Origin: Antrihabitans cavernicola
GTDB lineage: Bacteria; Actinomycetota; Actinomycetes; Mycobacteriales; Mycobacteriaceae
Direction of reading: 5' to 3'
Length of the DNA stretch: 64,000 nucleotides
Assembly (NCBI RefSeq): GCF_008297975.1
Contig: NZ_VLNY01000012.1
Coordinates: 1 to 64,000, forward strand
Shown one piece after another: positions 7,490 through 16,283 of the stretch. The position numbers and the translations under genes were made by a program. Under the pieces are notes generated by a model. That model made no database searches. It was given only the letters and a program-made list of their open reading frames with translations, and was not told the DNA's origin. Within the stretch, counting starts at the first letter, position 1; the number at the start of each line of letters is the position of its first letter.

Positions 7490-10400
7490 TTGCCTGACTC
7501 GTTCGTTCATCTGCACAACCACACCGAGTACTCGATGCTCGATGGTGCGGCCAAGATCTCGCCTCTGTTCGCCGAGGCGCAGCGCTTGGAGATGAGCGCG
7601 GTCGGCATGACCGACCACGGCAACATGTACGGCGCGTCGGAGTTCTACAACTCGGCTCGCAAGCACGGCATCAAGCCGATCATCGGTATCGAGGCCTACA
7701 TCGCACCGGCGTCGCGCTACGACACCAAGCGGGTCCTGTGGGGCGAGCGAAGCCAGAAGTCCGACGACGTCTCGGGCAGCGGTGCCTATACCCACATGAC
7801 GATGGTCGCCGAGAACGCGAAGGGCCTGCGCAATCTCTTCAAGCTCTCCTCGAAAGCGTCGCTGGAAGGTCAGCTCGGCAAGTGGGCTCGCATGGACGAA
7901 GAGATCATCGCCGAGCACGCCGAAGGCATCATCGCCACCACCGGCTGCCCGTCGGGTGAGGTGCAGACCCGGCTGCGCCTCGGCCACGACCGCGAGGCGT
8001 TGGAAGCCGCGGCGAAGTGGCAGGAGATCTTCGGCAAGGAGAACTTCTTTCTCGAGCTGATGGACCATGGCCTATCGATCGAACGACGGGTTCGCGAAGG
8101 CCTGTTGGAGATCGGCAAGACGCTGGGCATCCGCCCCCTGGCCACCAACGACTGTCACTACGTCACCAAGGAAGCCGCCGAGAACCACGAGGCGCTGCTG
8201 TGCATCCAGACCGGCAAAACGCTGTCGGACCCGGCGCGCTTCAAGTTCGACGGCGACGGTTACTACCTCAAGTCCGCGGCGGAGATGCGAGCGCTCTGGG
8301 ACGACCAGGTGCCCGGCGCATGCGATTCGACGCTGTTGATCGCCGAACGCGTGCAGCCGTACGACGAGGTGTGGCAGCACCGCGACCGGATGCCCATCTT
8401 CCCTGTGCCGGAAGGGGAGACGGAGGCGACGTGGCTGCGCAAGGAAGTGGCGCTCGGTCTGCGGGGGCGGTTCCCGGACGGCGTGCCGAAGAAGTACCTC
8501 GATCAGGCCGATTACGAAATCGGCGTCATCCTGGAAATGGGTTTCCCCGCTTACTTCCTGGTGGTCGGTGACCTGATCAGCCATGCCCGCGAGGTCGGCA
8601 TTCGCGTGGGTCCCGGTCGTGGTTCGGCGGCAGGCTCGCTCGTCGCCTACGCCCTGCGGATCACCAACATCGACCCGCTGCCGCACGGCCTGTTGTTCGA
8701 GCGGTTCCTCAACCCGGAACGCGTGTCGATGCCGGATATCGATATCGACTTCGACGACCGCCGTCGCGGCGAGATGGTGCGTTACGCCACCGAGAAATGG
8801 GGCAGTGACCGCGTCGCGCAGGTCATCACATTCGGCACCATCAAGACCAAGGCCGCCATCAAGGACTCCGCGCGCGTGCAGTTCGGGCAGCCCGGTTTCG
8901 CCATCGCCGATCAGATCACCAAAGCCCTGCCACCGCCGATCATGGCGAAAGACATTTCGGTGTCCGGCATCACCGATCCGAATCACGAGCGCTACAAGGA
9001 AGCCGTCGAGGTTCGCAGCCTCATCGATTCCAATCCCGATATCGCCAAGATCTACAAGACGGCAAAGGGCCTGGAGGGTCTGATCCGCAACGCGGGCGTG
9101 CACGCCTGCGCGGTGATCATGTCGTCCGAGCCGCTGATGGACGCGATCCCGTTGTGGAAGCGTGCGCAGGACGGCGCGATCATCACCGGCTGGGATTATC
9201 CGTCGTGCGAGGCCATCGGCCTACTGAAAATGGACTTCCTCGGTCTGCGCAACCTCACCGTGCTCGGTGATGCCATCGACAACGCGAAGACGAACCGTGG
9301 CGTCGACATCGACCTCGACGCGTTGCCACTCGACGATCAGCTCACCTTCGATCTGCTCGCCCGCGGCGACACCCTCGGTGTGTTCCAGCTCGACGGCGGG
9401 CCGATGCGCGATCTTCTTCGGCGTATGCAGCCCAACGCATTCGAGGACATCATCGCCGTCGGCGCGCTGTACCGCCCTGGCCCGATGGGCATGAACGCGC
9501 ACAATGACTACGCCGACCGCAAGAACGGTCGCCAAGAGGTCAAGCCGATTCACCCGGAGCTGGAGGAGCCACTCAAGGAGATCCTCGGTGAGACGTACGG
9601 TCTGATCGTCTACCAAGAGCAGATCATGCACGTCGCGCAGAAGGTGGCCGGCTACTCGCTCGGTCGAGCAGACATTCTGCGTCGAGCAATGGGTAAGAAG
9701 AAGGCAGAAGTGCTCGCCGCCGAGTTCGAGGGCTTCGAGGAAGGTATGGTCGCCAACGGCTATTCCAAGGCAGCGATCAAGGCGCTGTGGGACACCATCC
9801 TTCCGTTCGCCGGCTACGCGTTCAACAAGTCGCACGCCGCCGCGTACGGCCTGGTGTCCTACTGGACGGCGTACCTGAAGGCGAACTATCCCGCGGAGTA
9901 CATGGCAGGCTTGCTCACCAGCGTGGGCGACGACAAGGACAAGTCCGCCGTCTACCTCGCCGACTGCCGCAGGCTCGGCATCACCGTCCTGCCGCCCGAC
10001 GTCAACGAGTCGGTCCTCAACTTCACCTCCGTCGGCACCGACATCAGGTTCGGCCTCGGCGCTGTCCGCAACGTCGGCGCCAACGTCGTGGCGTCGATTG
10101 TCGCCGCCCGCGCCGAGAAGTCGAAGTTCACCGACTTCTCGGACTACCTGAACAAGATCGACGCAACGGCCTGCAGCAAGAAGGTCACCGAATCGTTGAT
10201 CAAGGCAGGCGGTTTCGATTCGCTCGGCCATCCGCGCAAGGGTCTGCTGCTGGTGCACGCCGACGCGATCGACGCGGTGATGGGCACCAAGAAGGCCGAG
10301 GCGATCGGACAGTTCGATCTGTTCGGCGGCGACGACGCGGACGCATCGGTGTCGTCGGTGTTCGACGTGCGCGTGCCCGACGAGGAGTGGGAGTCCAAGC

Positions 10401-11026
10401 ATCGCCTCGCGCTCGAACGGGAGATGCTCGGGCTCTACGTCTCCGGCCACCCGTTGATGGGTATCGAGCACGTTCTCGCTGCCCAGTCTGATACGCCGAT
10501 CCCGACGATTCTGGAAGGCGAAGTCAAGGACGGCGCCCAGGTGGTGGTCGGGGGCATCCTCACCACGGTCAACCGCAGGATCAACAAGAACGGTCTGGCC
10601 TGGGCATCGGCTCAGCTCGAAGACCTGACCGGCGGGGTGGAGGTGCTGTTCTTCCCGCAGGCCTACTCGATCTACGGCATGGACGTCACAGAAGACTCCG
10701 TGGTGCTGGTCAAAGCGCGGGTGTCGGTACGTGACGACCGGACATCGTTGATCGCCAACGACCTCGCTGTTCCCGATCTGTCGGCGGTCGGTGTCGCCAA
10801 GCCGGTCGCGGTCAGCATCCCCACGCGGCTGTGCACTGCCGACAAGGTGGGGGCGCTCAAGCGGGTACTTGCCAGCCACCCGGGCACCGCAGATGTGCAC
10901 CTGCGTCTGATCAGCAATGCGCGGACCACAACACTGAAATTGGACGACAGCTTGCGGGTGACCCCATCGTCGGCGCTGATGGGGGACTTGAAGGCGCTAC
11001 TCGGTCCCGGTTGCCTGGCGGGCTAG
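7490..11026 (+). CDS. dnaE1: DNA polymerase III subunit alpha (replicative polymerase)
   Basis: The 1178-residue catalytic subunit of the replicative DNA polymerase. The N-terminal PHP domain begins [16 protein letters not shown] and keeps metal-binding His/Asp residues, consistent with the intrinsic 3'-5' exonuclease known for actinobacterial DnaE1. Two of the polymerase catalytic aspartates are in PDIDIDFDD (415-423), after the [10 protein letters not shown] loop; the conserved [10 protein letters not shown] motif follows in the fingers region. Helix-hairpin-helix and OB-fold regions occupy the last third. Start is TTG (MPDSFVHL) with AGAAGGA upstream. Length is typical. Its 3' end overlaps a convergent small membrane gene by 30 bases. 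Confidence 0.97.
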   Translation: MPDSFVHLHNHTEYSMLDGAAKISPLFAEAQRLEMSAVGMTDHGNMYGASEFYNSARKHGIKPIIGIEAYIAPASRYDTKRVLWGERSQKSDDVSGSGAYTHMTMVAENAKGLRNLFKLSSKASLEGQLGKWARMDEEIIAEHAEGIIATTGCPSGEVQTRLRLGHDREALEAAAKWQEIFGKENFFLELMDHGLSIERRVREGLLEIGKTLGIRPLATNDCHYVTKEAAENHEALLCIQTGKTLSDPARFKFDGDGYYLKSAAEMRALWDDQVPGACDSTLLIAERVQPYDEVWQHRDRMPIFPVPEGETEATWLRKEVALGLRGRFPDGVPKKYLDQADYEIGVILEMGFPAYFLVVGDLISHAREVGIRVGPGRGSAAGSLVAYALRITNIDPLPHGLLFERFLNPERVSMPDIDIDFDDRRRGEMVRYATEKWGSDRVAQVITFGTIKTKAAIKDSARVQFGQPGFAIADQITKALPPPIMAKDISVSGITDPNHERYKEAVEVRSLIDSNPDIAKIYKTAKGLEGLIRNAGVHACAVIMSSEPLMDAIPLWKRAQDGAIITGWDYPSCEAIGLLKMDFLGLRNLTVLGDAIDNAKTNRGVDIDLDALPLDDQLTFDLLARGDTLGVFQLDGGPMRDLLRRMQPNAFEDIIAVGALYRPGPMGMNAHNDYADRKNGRQEVKPIHPELEEPLKEILGETYGLIVYQEQIMHVAQKVAGYSLGRADILRRAMGKKKAEVLAAEFEGFEEGMVANGYSKAAIKALWDTILPFAGYAFNKSHAAAYGLVSYWTAYLKANYPAEYMAGLLTSVGDDKDKSAVYLADCRRLGITVLPPDVNESVLNFTSVGTDIRFGLGAVRNVGANVVASIVAARAEKSKFTDFSDYLNKIDATACSKKVTESLIKAGGFDSLGHPRKGLLLVHADAIDAVMGTKKAEAIGQFDLFGGDDADASVSSVFDVRVPDEEWESKHRLALEREMLGLYVSGHPLMGIEHVLAAQSDTPIPTILEGEVKDGAQVVVGGILTTVNRRINKNGLAWASAQLEDLTGGVEVLFFPQAYSIYGMDVTEDSVVLVKARVSVRDDRTSLIANDLAVPDLSAVGVAKPVAVSIPTRLCTADKVGALKRVLASHPGTADVHLRLISNARTTTLKLDDSLRVTPSSALMGDLKALLGPGCLAG

Positions 11027-11230
11027 ACCGGCGAGCCAGACGACGGCCGCGATGGCTGCGGAGCTGAGTACAGCGACCTGCAGCGACTGCACGACGACCA
11101 CTGCGACCACGAAGACGAGCAGACCGACGACCAGCGCTTCGATCTTGTAGAGCGGCCATGCGGTGCCCGCGATGTCGACGACGCGCGACTGCCGGGTTGT
11201 CGTCTCCATGCCCGCTGTCGTCATGTGCAT
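10997..11230 (-). CDS. small membrane protein, two helices, unknown function
   Basis: A 77-residue protein with two hydrophobic helices (about 30-47 and 50-68) and a polar N-terminus; starts at residue 1, 3 or 8 (MHM...M) are possible. It converges on dnaE1 and overlaps its last 30 bases. No family recognised. Similar small membrane proteins commonly sit next to dnaE1 or ilvA in actinobacteria. Confidence 0.65.
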   Translation of the reverse strand: MHMTTAGMETTTRQSRVVDIAGTAWPLYKIEALVVGLLVFVVAVVVVQSLQVAVLSSAAIAAVVWLAGLARQATGTE

Positions 11231-11285
11231 TCCTCGTCTTGTTCGAGAAGCTGATCTTTCGTGTTCAGGCTATACCCGTTCGAGA

Positions 11286-11317
11286 TTTCGGTCTACCGAA
11301 CTTTCGGCGCGCCGAAA
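11286..11317. promoter_or_regulatory. tandem inverted repeats TTTCGG-N4-CCGAA
   Basis: Two successive dyads: TTTCGG-TCTA-CCGAA (11286-11300) and the perfect 16-base palindrome TTTCGGCGCGCCGAAA (11302-11317), 16 bases apart. They lie just downstream of a TATACC -10-like hexamer (11271-11276) and 44 bases before the start of the next gene. The pattern suggests cooperative binding of a dimeric repressor. The regulator is not evident in the window. Confidence 0.5.
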
Positions 11318-11360
11318 CTTGGGGTGGCCAAGATCAACTGGCGAGAGTTGACTGGATGCC

Positions 11361-11795
11361 ATGCCACTCACAGGAGAATACGAACCAAGCAAGTCCGACT
11401 GGGCGCGCGAACAAGCCGAAAAATTCGAGCAGTCGAACGGCCAAGAAGCCAACACCATGCAAGGCAAACCGATCATCTTGCTCACCACCAAGGGCGCCAA
11501 GACGGGGAAGCTTCGCAAGACCCCGTTGATGCGGGTGGAGCACGGTGGCGAGTACGCCGTCCTCGCCTCGTTGGGTGGCGCTCCGAAGAATCCTGTCTGG
11601 TACCACAACATCGTCAAAGAGCCCCATGTCGAGTTGCAGGACGGCGCCGACAAGAACGACTACACGGCGCGCGAGGTCACGGGTGACGAGAAGGCGGCGT
11701 GGTGGGCTCGGGCCGTCGAGGTGTGGCCCTCGTACGACGACTATCAGAAGAAGACCGATCGACAGATCCCGCTGTTCGTGCTGACCGAGCAGTAG
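11361..11795 (+). CDS. deazaflavin (F420)-dependent nitroreductase-family protein
   Basis: A 144-residue single-domain protein of the Ddn-like split-barrel family, which uses coenzyme F420H2 in mycobacteria and relatives. The family core is clear: [23 protein letters not shown] (about 33-55), then [13 protein letters not shown] (about 72-84) and a [11 protein letters not shown] ending. The substrate cannot be inferred; relatives reduce quinones, nitroimidazoles or coumarins. Start ATG at 11361 with AGGAG-like sequence upstream. Preceded by tandem dyads that may control it. Confidence 0.88.
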   Translation: MPLTGEYEPSKSDWAREQAEKFEQSNGQEANTMQGKPIILLTTKGAKTGKLRKTPLMRVEHGGEYAVLASLGGAPKNPVWYHNIVKEPHVELQDGADKNDYTAREVTGDEKAAWWARAVEVWPSYDDYQKKTDRQIPLFVLTEQ

Positions 11796-11849
11796 CCACC
11801 AGCGCGTTCTCTCCACCCGGCGCCGGATAGTGAGGCGCCCAGTGGCAGC

Positions 11850-13211
11850 ATGTTCGGGGTGTCCCTCTCCCGTGATGTCGCTGACCTGCAGGATTCTCGC
11901 CCCGCGTTGACCGCGGACGAGATCGACGCTGCCGCAAAGCGAATTTCCGACGTCATCGCGGCCACCCCCTTGCAGGTCAGCGAACGCCTGTCGAAGGCGA
12001 CCGGTGCCACGGTCTACCTCAAGCGCGAAGATCTGCAGGTCGTGCGCTCGTACAAGCTGCGCGGTGCCTACAACCTGATCGTGCAGCTCACCGAGTCCGA
12101 GCGGGCGGCAGGCGTCGTCACCGCCAGCGCGGGCAACCATGCGCAGGGTGTGGCATTCGCGTGCAAGGCGATGGGCATCGTCGGACGCATCTACGTGCCT
12201 GCCAACACTCCGAAGCAGAAGCGCGACCGGATCCTGGTGCACGGTGGCGACTTCGTCGAACTCATCGCGATCGGCAACACCTACGACGCCGCCGCGGCGG
12301 CCGCTCACGAAGACGTCCTTCGAACGGGAGCGACAATGGTCCCGCCGTTCGACGACGTGCGGACCGCTGCCGGCCAGGGCACGATTGCCGCCGAGATCCT
12401 CGAGCAACTCGATGATGCGCCGAACACCGTGATCGTCCCCGTGGGCGGCGGCGGGTGCATCGCCGGCGTCGCGACGTATCTGCGCGAGCGCGCTCCGCAA
12501 ACGTCGATCATCGGTGTGGAGCCTGCGGGTGCGGCGTCGATGACGGCCGCTCTGGTTGCCGGCGGACCAGTGACCTTGCCGGATATCGATCCGTTTGTCG
12601 ACGGCGCGGCGGTCCGGCGGATCGGCGACGTTCCGTACGCCGCCGTGTCCACTCTCGGGGCACGCGTCGTTTCGCACGGATCGCTGCCGCTGATCGCGAC
12701 GTCGGTACCCACGAACGAGGCGGGCGAGTTCGCCATGATCCACGTCGACGAGGGCGCGATCTGCACAGCGATGCTCGATCTCTATCAGCACGAAGGCGTC
12801 ATCGCGGAGCCCGCAGGTGCGCTGTCGGTCGCTGCCCTGCACGGTCTGTCCGTGGCACCGGGGTCGACAGTGGTGTGCCTGGTCTCGGGTGGCAACAACG
12901 ACGTGTCGCGCTACGGCGAGATCCTCGAGCGATCACTGGTCCATCTCGGGCTCAAGCACTACTTCCTGGTGAACTTCCCGCAGGAGCCGGGTGCACTGCG
13001 CCGCTTCCTCGACGAGGTCCTCGGGCCTGACGACGACATCACTCTGTTCGAGTACGTCAAGCGCAACAACCGGGAAACCGGTGCGGCGCTGGTCGGCATC
13101 GAACTCGGTGCGGCGGATGGCCTTTCGGCGTTGCTGGAGCGGATGGCGACGTCCGGAATGGTGGTCGAGCGTTTGGAGCCGGGTTCGCCGGCGTATCGAT
13201 ACCTGACCTGA
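11850..13211 (+). CDS. ilvA: threonine ammonia-lyase (threonine dehydratase, biosynthetic)
   Basis: A 453-residue PLP enzyme converting threonine to 2-oxobutanoate, first step of isoleucine synthesis. The PLP lysine is K69 in RSYKLRGAYN, and the phosphate-binding glycine loop is VPVGGGGCIAG. The C-terminal 100 residues (after about 350) form one ACT-like regulatory domain (HYFLVNFPQEPGALRRFLDEVLG), the short single-domain type of Corynebacterium, so isoleucine feedback is expected. Start ATG 11850; a GTG nine bases on is an alternative. The stop abuts that of the convergent ligase gene. Confidence 0.95.
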   Translation: MFGVSLSRDVADLQDSRPALTADEIDAAAKRISDVIAATPLQVSERLSKATGATVYLKREDLQVVRSYKLRGAYNLIVQLTESERAAGVVTASAGNHAQGVAFACKAMGIVGRIYVPANTPKQKRDRILVHGGDFVELIAIGNTYDAAAAAAHEDVLRTGATMVPPFDDVRTAAGQGTIAAEILEQLDDAPNTVIVPVGGGGCIAGVATYLRERAPQTSIIGVEPAGAASMTAALVAGGPVTLPDIDPFVDGAAVRRIGDVPYAAVSTLGARVVSHGSLPLIATSVPTNEAGEFAMIHVDEGAICTAMLDLYQHEGVIAEPAGALSVAALHGLSVAPGSTVVCLVSGGNNDVSRYGEILERSLVHLGLKHYFLVNFPQEPGALRRFLDEVLGPDDDITLFEYVKRNNRETGAALVGIELGAADGLSALLERMATSGMVVERLEPGSPAYRYLT

Positions 13212-14750
13212 TCAGCGGGAGACGGATTCCGCTGTTCCGCTGAAGGTCTGCCGAAGTTCGCGCTTGAGCAGTTTGCCTGTGGCGTTGCGCGGCAGCACGT
13301 CGACGAACTCCACGGAGCTGGGGCATTTGAAGCGCGCCAGGTGTTCTCGGGTGTATTCCAGCAGTTCGTCCGCTAACTCTGTCGAAGGATCGCTCTTGGT
13401 CACTACGACGGCGACGACGCTCTCGCCCCACTTCTCGTTCGGAACACCGATCACAGCCGCTTCGACGACCTGCGGATGCCGGTAGAGCACCTGCTCCACC
13501 TCGATGGGATAGACGTTCTCACCGCCCGTGATGATCATGTCCTTCTTGCGATCGACCAACGTGACATAGCCGTCCTCGTCCTCGCGTGCCAGGTCGCCGG
13601 TGTGGAACCAGCCACCGCGCCACGCTGCTTCGGTGGCGTCCGGCAGACCCCAGTATCCGGCGAACAAGCTCGGTCCGCGCAGTGTCAACTCACCGACGGT
13701 GCCGACCGTCACGTCCGTGTCGTCGTCGTCGACAATGCGGAATTCGATGTGGCGCAGCGGTTTCCCGATCGAGCCGGACTTGGAGACGATGTGAGCGGCG
13801 TCCAACAGGTGGCATGACGGCGCGGTCTCTGTCATGCCGAATCCCTCCACGAAAGACCAGCCTTTCGCAAGAAACAATTCGATCAAGGTGAGGGGACACG
13901 GCGCACCGCCGGATACCGCCATGCGCACGTTCGATGGATCGAAGCTGTCGAGCGCGGGGCTCTGCGCCAGTGCAGCCCACATCGCTGGGACCAGGAACTG
14001 CACGCTCACCTTCTCGTCCGTCATCAGTTTCAGCAGCTTGTCGGGAACGAAAGCTGCTGTGGTGATGGAAGTTCCGCCGATGTAGAACAAGGGTAGGCAG
14101 TGGACGCCGAGGGCGCCGATGTGGAACAGGGGAGCGGCTGCGATCGTGATGTCGGTTCTGCGGAGACCTTCGGGTGCGGCGGTCAGCGTGTTGATCGCAT
14201 TCCAGAGCATGTTGGCGTGCGTCAGCATCGCACCCTTCGGGCGGCCCGTTGTTCCCGATGTGTACATGATGACGGCGATGTCGGATTCTTCGACGTCGCA
14301 CTCGATGGTCGCGTCGGAGCCGGATACGACCAGCGCCTCGAACTCGGTGCCGATCACGAACCGAGTCGTCACGACGACGCCCGCGGATGCCGTTGCGGCA
14401 CCGGCAAGGTCTGTGAACACCTCGGAGCAGATCAGCACCGACGCGCCTGAATCGGCGAGGATGTAGCCGACTTCCGCGGGCGCGAGTCGGAAGTTGATGG
14501 GCACCGTCACCGCGCCGAGTTTCGCAACGGCAAATAGTGTTTCGAGAAACTCGGCGCTGTTCAGCGACAGCAGTGCGACTCGGTCACCGCGCTGCACGCC
14601 GGCCTGTCGAAGCCCGTCGGCCAGCCGGTCGGTGCGCGCATTCAGCTCGGCGTAGGTTTGCCTGCGACCCGAGTCCGAGTCGACCAGTGCGAGCTTGTCG
14701 GGCTGGCGCAACGCCTGCGCTGGTATCCAATTGCCGATGCCGCGATCCAT
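13212..14750 (-). CDS. acyl-CoA synthetase (AMP-forming ligase, FadD type)
   Basis: A 512-residue ANL-superfamily enzyme activating a carboxylic acid via acyl-AMP to its CoA thioester. Motifs: phosphate loop MYTSGTTGRPKGAML, A5-type GMTETAPSCH, hinge region YVTLVDRKKDMIITGGENVYP and catalytic lysine in ATGKLLKREL near the C-terminus. Start MDRGIGNWIPAQA at 14750. Chain length specificity (fatty acid, aromatic acid) cannot be told; the short N-terminus and sequence style resemble FadD3/FadD13-type actinobacterial ligases. It is the last gene of the minus-strand run beginning at the trehalose genes, 56 bases after the DsbA-like gene. Confidence 0.88.
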   Translation of the reverse strand: MDRGIGNWIPAQALRQPDKLALVDSDSGRRQTYAELNARTDRLADGLRQAGVQRGDRVALLSLNSAEFLETLFAVAKLGAVTVPINFRLAPAEVGYILADSGASVLICSEVFTDLAGAATASAGVVVTTRFVIGTEFEALVVSGSDATIECDVEESDIAVIMYTSGTTGRPKGAMLTHANMLWNAINTLTAAPEGLRRTDITIAAAPLFHIGALGVHCLPLFYIGGTSITTAAFVPDKLLKLMTDEKVSVQFLVPAMWAALAQSPALDSFDPSNVRMAVSGGAPCPLTLIELFLAKGWSFVEGFGMTETAPSCHLLDAAHIVSKSGSIGKPLRHIEFRIVDDDDTDVTVGTVGELTLRGPSLFAGYWGLPDATEAAWRGGWFHTGDLAREDEDGYVTLVDRKKDMIITGGENVYPIEVEQVLYRHPQVVEAAVIGVPNEKWGESVVAVVVTKSDPSTELADELLEYTREHLARFKCPSSVEFVDVLPRNATGKLLKRELRQTFSGTAESVSR

Positions 14751-14806
14751 TGCCACTCCTCGAAATTGCCGGACGTAGTTCGATGGTACGTCCGGCAATC
14801 CGCCCG

Positions 14807-15520
14807 CTAGATCGCGCAGGAGTCGCCCTCGCATCCGGGCGCTGAACCGGGTGTCGTCACCATGCTCAGTGGCGAGTGTTCGGACCACGCTTGCTCGAGC
14901 GACTGCAGAACGACGTCTGCCGGCTGCGCTCCCGAGATACCGTATTTGCCGTCGATCACGAAGAACGGCACGCCACTGATCCCGTATGCGCGGGCCTGGT
15001 CCTCGTCGGCACGCACGGCGTCGGCGTATCGATCGGACGACAGGACCGCGTTCACGTCGTCGACGGGCAGTCCGACCTCGACGGCCAGCCCGCGCAGCGC
15101 GTCGTGATCCGAGGTCGGCGATCCCTCGGAGAACGTTGCGCGGTCGAGTCGCTCTTTCAGTTCGTCTTGCTTTCCGTGCGCCAAGGCCAGGTGCAGCAGG
15201 CGATGAGCGTCGAACGAGTTGCCTTGCCGAGCAATGTCGAAGCGGAAGTCCAAACCCTCTGCTGCAGCGGTCGCAGTCATGTTGTCGAGCATTCCCTGCG
15301 CCTGATCAATCGAGACCCGGTACTTGGCTGCCAGCTTCGCGGCCGAGTCGACTGCTGCGTCGCTGCTGGGCGCTGCGGTCGGGTCCAGCTCGAAGCTGCG
15401 CCAGGTCACCTCGACGTCGTCACGATGATCGAATCGCGCCAACGCGGCCTCGAACCTCCGCTTGCCCACGTAGCACCATGGGCAGACGACGTCGGACCAG
15501 ATTTCCACTTTCATGCTCAT
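14807..15520 (-). CDS. DsbA/FrnE-family oxidoreductase
   Basis: A 237-residue cytoplasmic thioredoxin-fold protein of the FrnE type (2-hydroxychromene-2-carboxylate isomerase/DsbA family). Start MSMKVEIWSDVVCPWC gives the CPWC active-site pair C13/C16, and YGISGVPFFVIDGKYGISGAQ contains the cis-Pro loop. No signal peptide. The C-terminus holds two extra cysteines (GCEGDSC), which may form a second redox pair as reported for FrnE-like proteins. Its ATG overlaps the stop of the upstream orphan gene by four bases, implying co-translation. Confidence 0.87.
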   Translation of the reverse strand: MSMKVEIWSDVVCPWCYVGKRRFEAALARFDHRDDVEVTWRSFELDPTAAPSSDAAVDSAAKLAAKYRVSIDQAQGMLDNMTATAAAEGLDFRFDIARQGNSFDAHRLLHLALAHGKQDELKERLDRATFSEGSPTSDHDALRGLAVEVGLPVDDVNAVLSSDRYADAVRADEDQARAYGISGVPFFVIDGKYGISGAQPADVVLQSLEQAWSEHSPLSMVTTPGSAPGCEGDSCAI

Positions 15521-15909
15521 GGTGGTAGCAACAACGGGCGATACGTATCGCTTCCCGGCTCCTCGTGAAGGGCGGATCCGATCACGATCGCCGGGGCCAC
15601 GCGCGCAGATGCAATGCCACGATCGGTCTTGCCGAGCCGAAACCGAACCTTGCCTTTGAGGACCGTCCCGGACTCGGCGAGGCCGTCGACGGTCGTCTCG
15701 CCGGGAAACAGGGTGAACGTCCAGCGGTCGTTGCCTTCCCAGTCGGGGAAGGCGGCTCCTCGTTGCAACACCCGGGCGCCCCATAGCTGGCGAGTCATTG
15801 CTCGCCTGGTGTCGATACCGAGGAACTCGAAATCTGCCCTGTCAGCACCGACGATCGCGTCGTAACTGCCTACCGAGATTCCATAAGCTCCGACGACACC
15901 GGTCACCAT
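15517..15909 (-). CDS. hypothetical protein, 130 residues
   Basis: No recognised family. The sequence is a mixed, beta-rich soluble protein starting MVTGVVGAYGISVGSYDA, with no membrane helix or cysteine. It overlaps the neighbour on both sides (seven bases with the gene before, four with the DsbA-like gene after), so it is translated as part of this operon. Codon use looks like that of its neighbours. Whether it and the preceding 125-residue gene were once one protein was considered; no support is visible. Confidence 0.6.
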   Translation of the reverse strand: MVTGVVGAYGISVGSYDAIVGADRADFEFLGIDTRRAMTRQLWGARVLQRGAAFPDWEGNDRWTFTLFPGETTVDGLAESGTVLKGKVRFRLGKTDRGIASARVAPAIVIGSALHEEPGSDTYRPLLLPP

Positions 15910-16280
15910 CGTCCACGGTGCACCCGAACCGCGGCTGAGCCTGCACCGAGCCGCTCGTCGAGCACGTCGGATGCCGGACTCCCGAACTGGTCTCGCCGAA
16001 CGGACTCAGGCATGAGCTTTCTCGTATCCAGCAGGGCTGGATCAGGGACCAACAGGACGCCCCATTCGACGTCGTCGGCAAATCTCGCATTTCTGAAGTG
16101 TTTTGCCAATGCCGCGACGGACATCTCGGCCAGGTCCCATTGGTCGTCGGTGAACGCGTTGTCCAGGTAGGTGCTTGTGATCGCAGGGAGACCGCAGGTC
16201 GTAACGTGCTTGACGACGGACGGACATGTTGCCCAACCTGATTCGGCTAGCCGGCCAATGTGTTCGTCCTTGAATCGCAC
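15903..16280 (-). CDS. hypothetical protein, 125 residues
   Basis: No recognised family. It starts MRFKDEHIGRLAESGWATCPSV, has a helical N-terminal half with two cysteines (about 19 and 29) and a WGVLLVPDPALLDTRKLMP stretch in the middle. It lies three bases after the stop of treZ and overlaps the next orphan by seven bases. Operon position is the only clue to function; the two orphans may act as a pair. Confidence 0.6.
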   Translation of the reverse strand: MRFKDEHIGRLAESGWATCPSVVKHVTTCGLPAITSTYLDNAFTDDQWDLAEMSVAALAKHFRNARFADDVEWGVLLVPDPALLDTRKLMPESVRRDQFGSPASDVLDERLGAGSAAVRVHRGRW

Positions 16281-16283
16281 GCG

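Noticed and set aside
9221-10900. Minus-strand reading frame of 559 codons inside dnaE1
   Set aside because: Complement of conserved polymerase sequence; no ribosome site, no domain.
15517-16280. The two orphan genes as one gene broken by a frameshift
   Set aside because: Each has its own start and stop with usual operon overlaps, and no continuous known family spans both.
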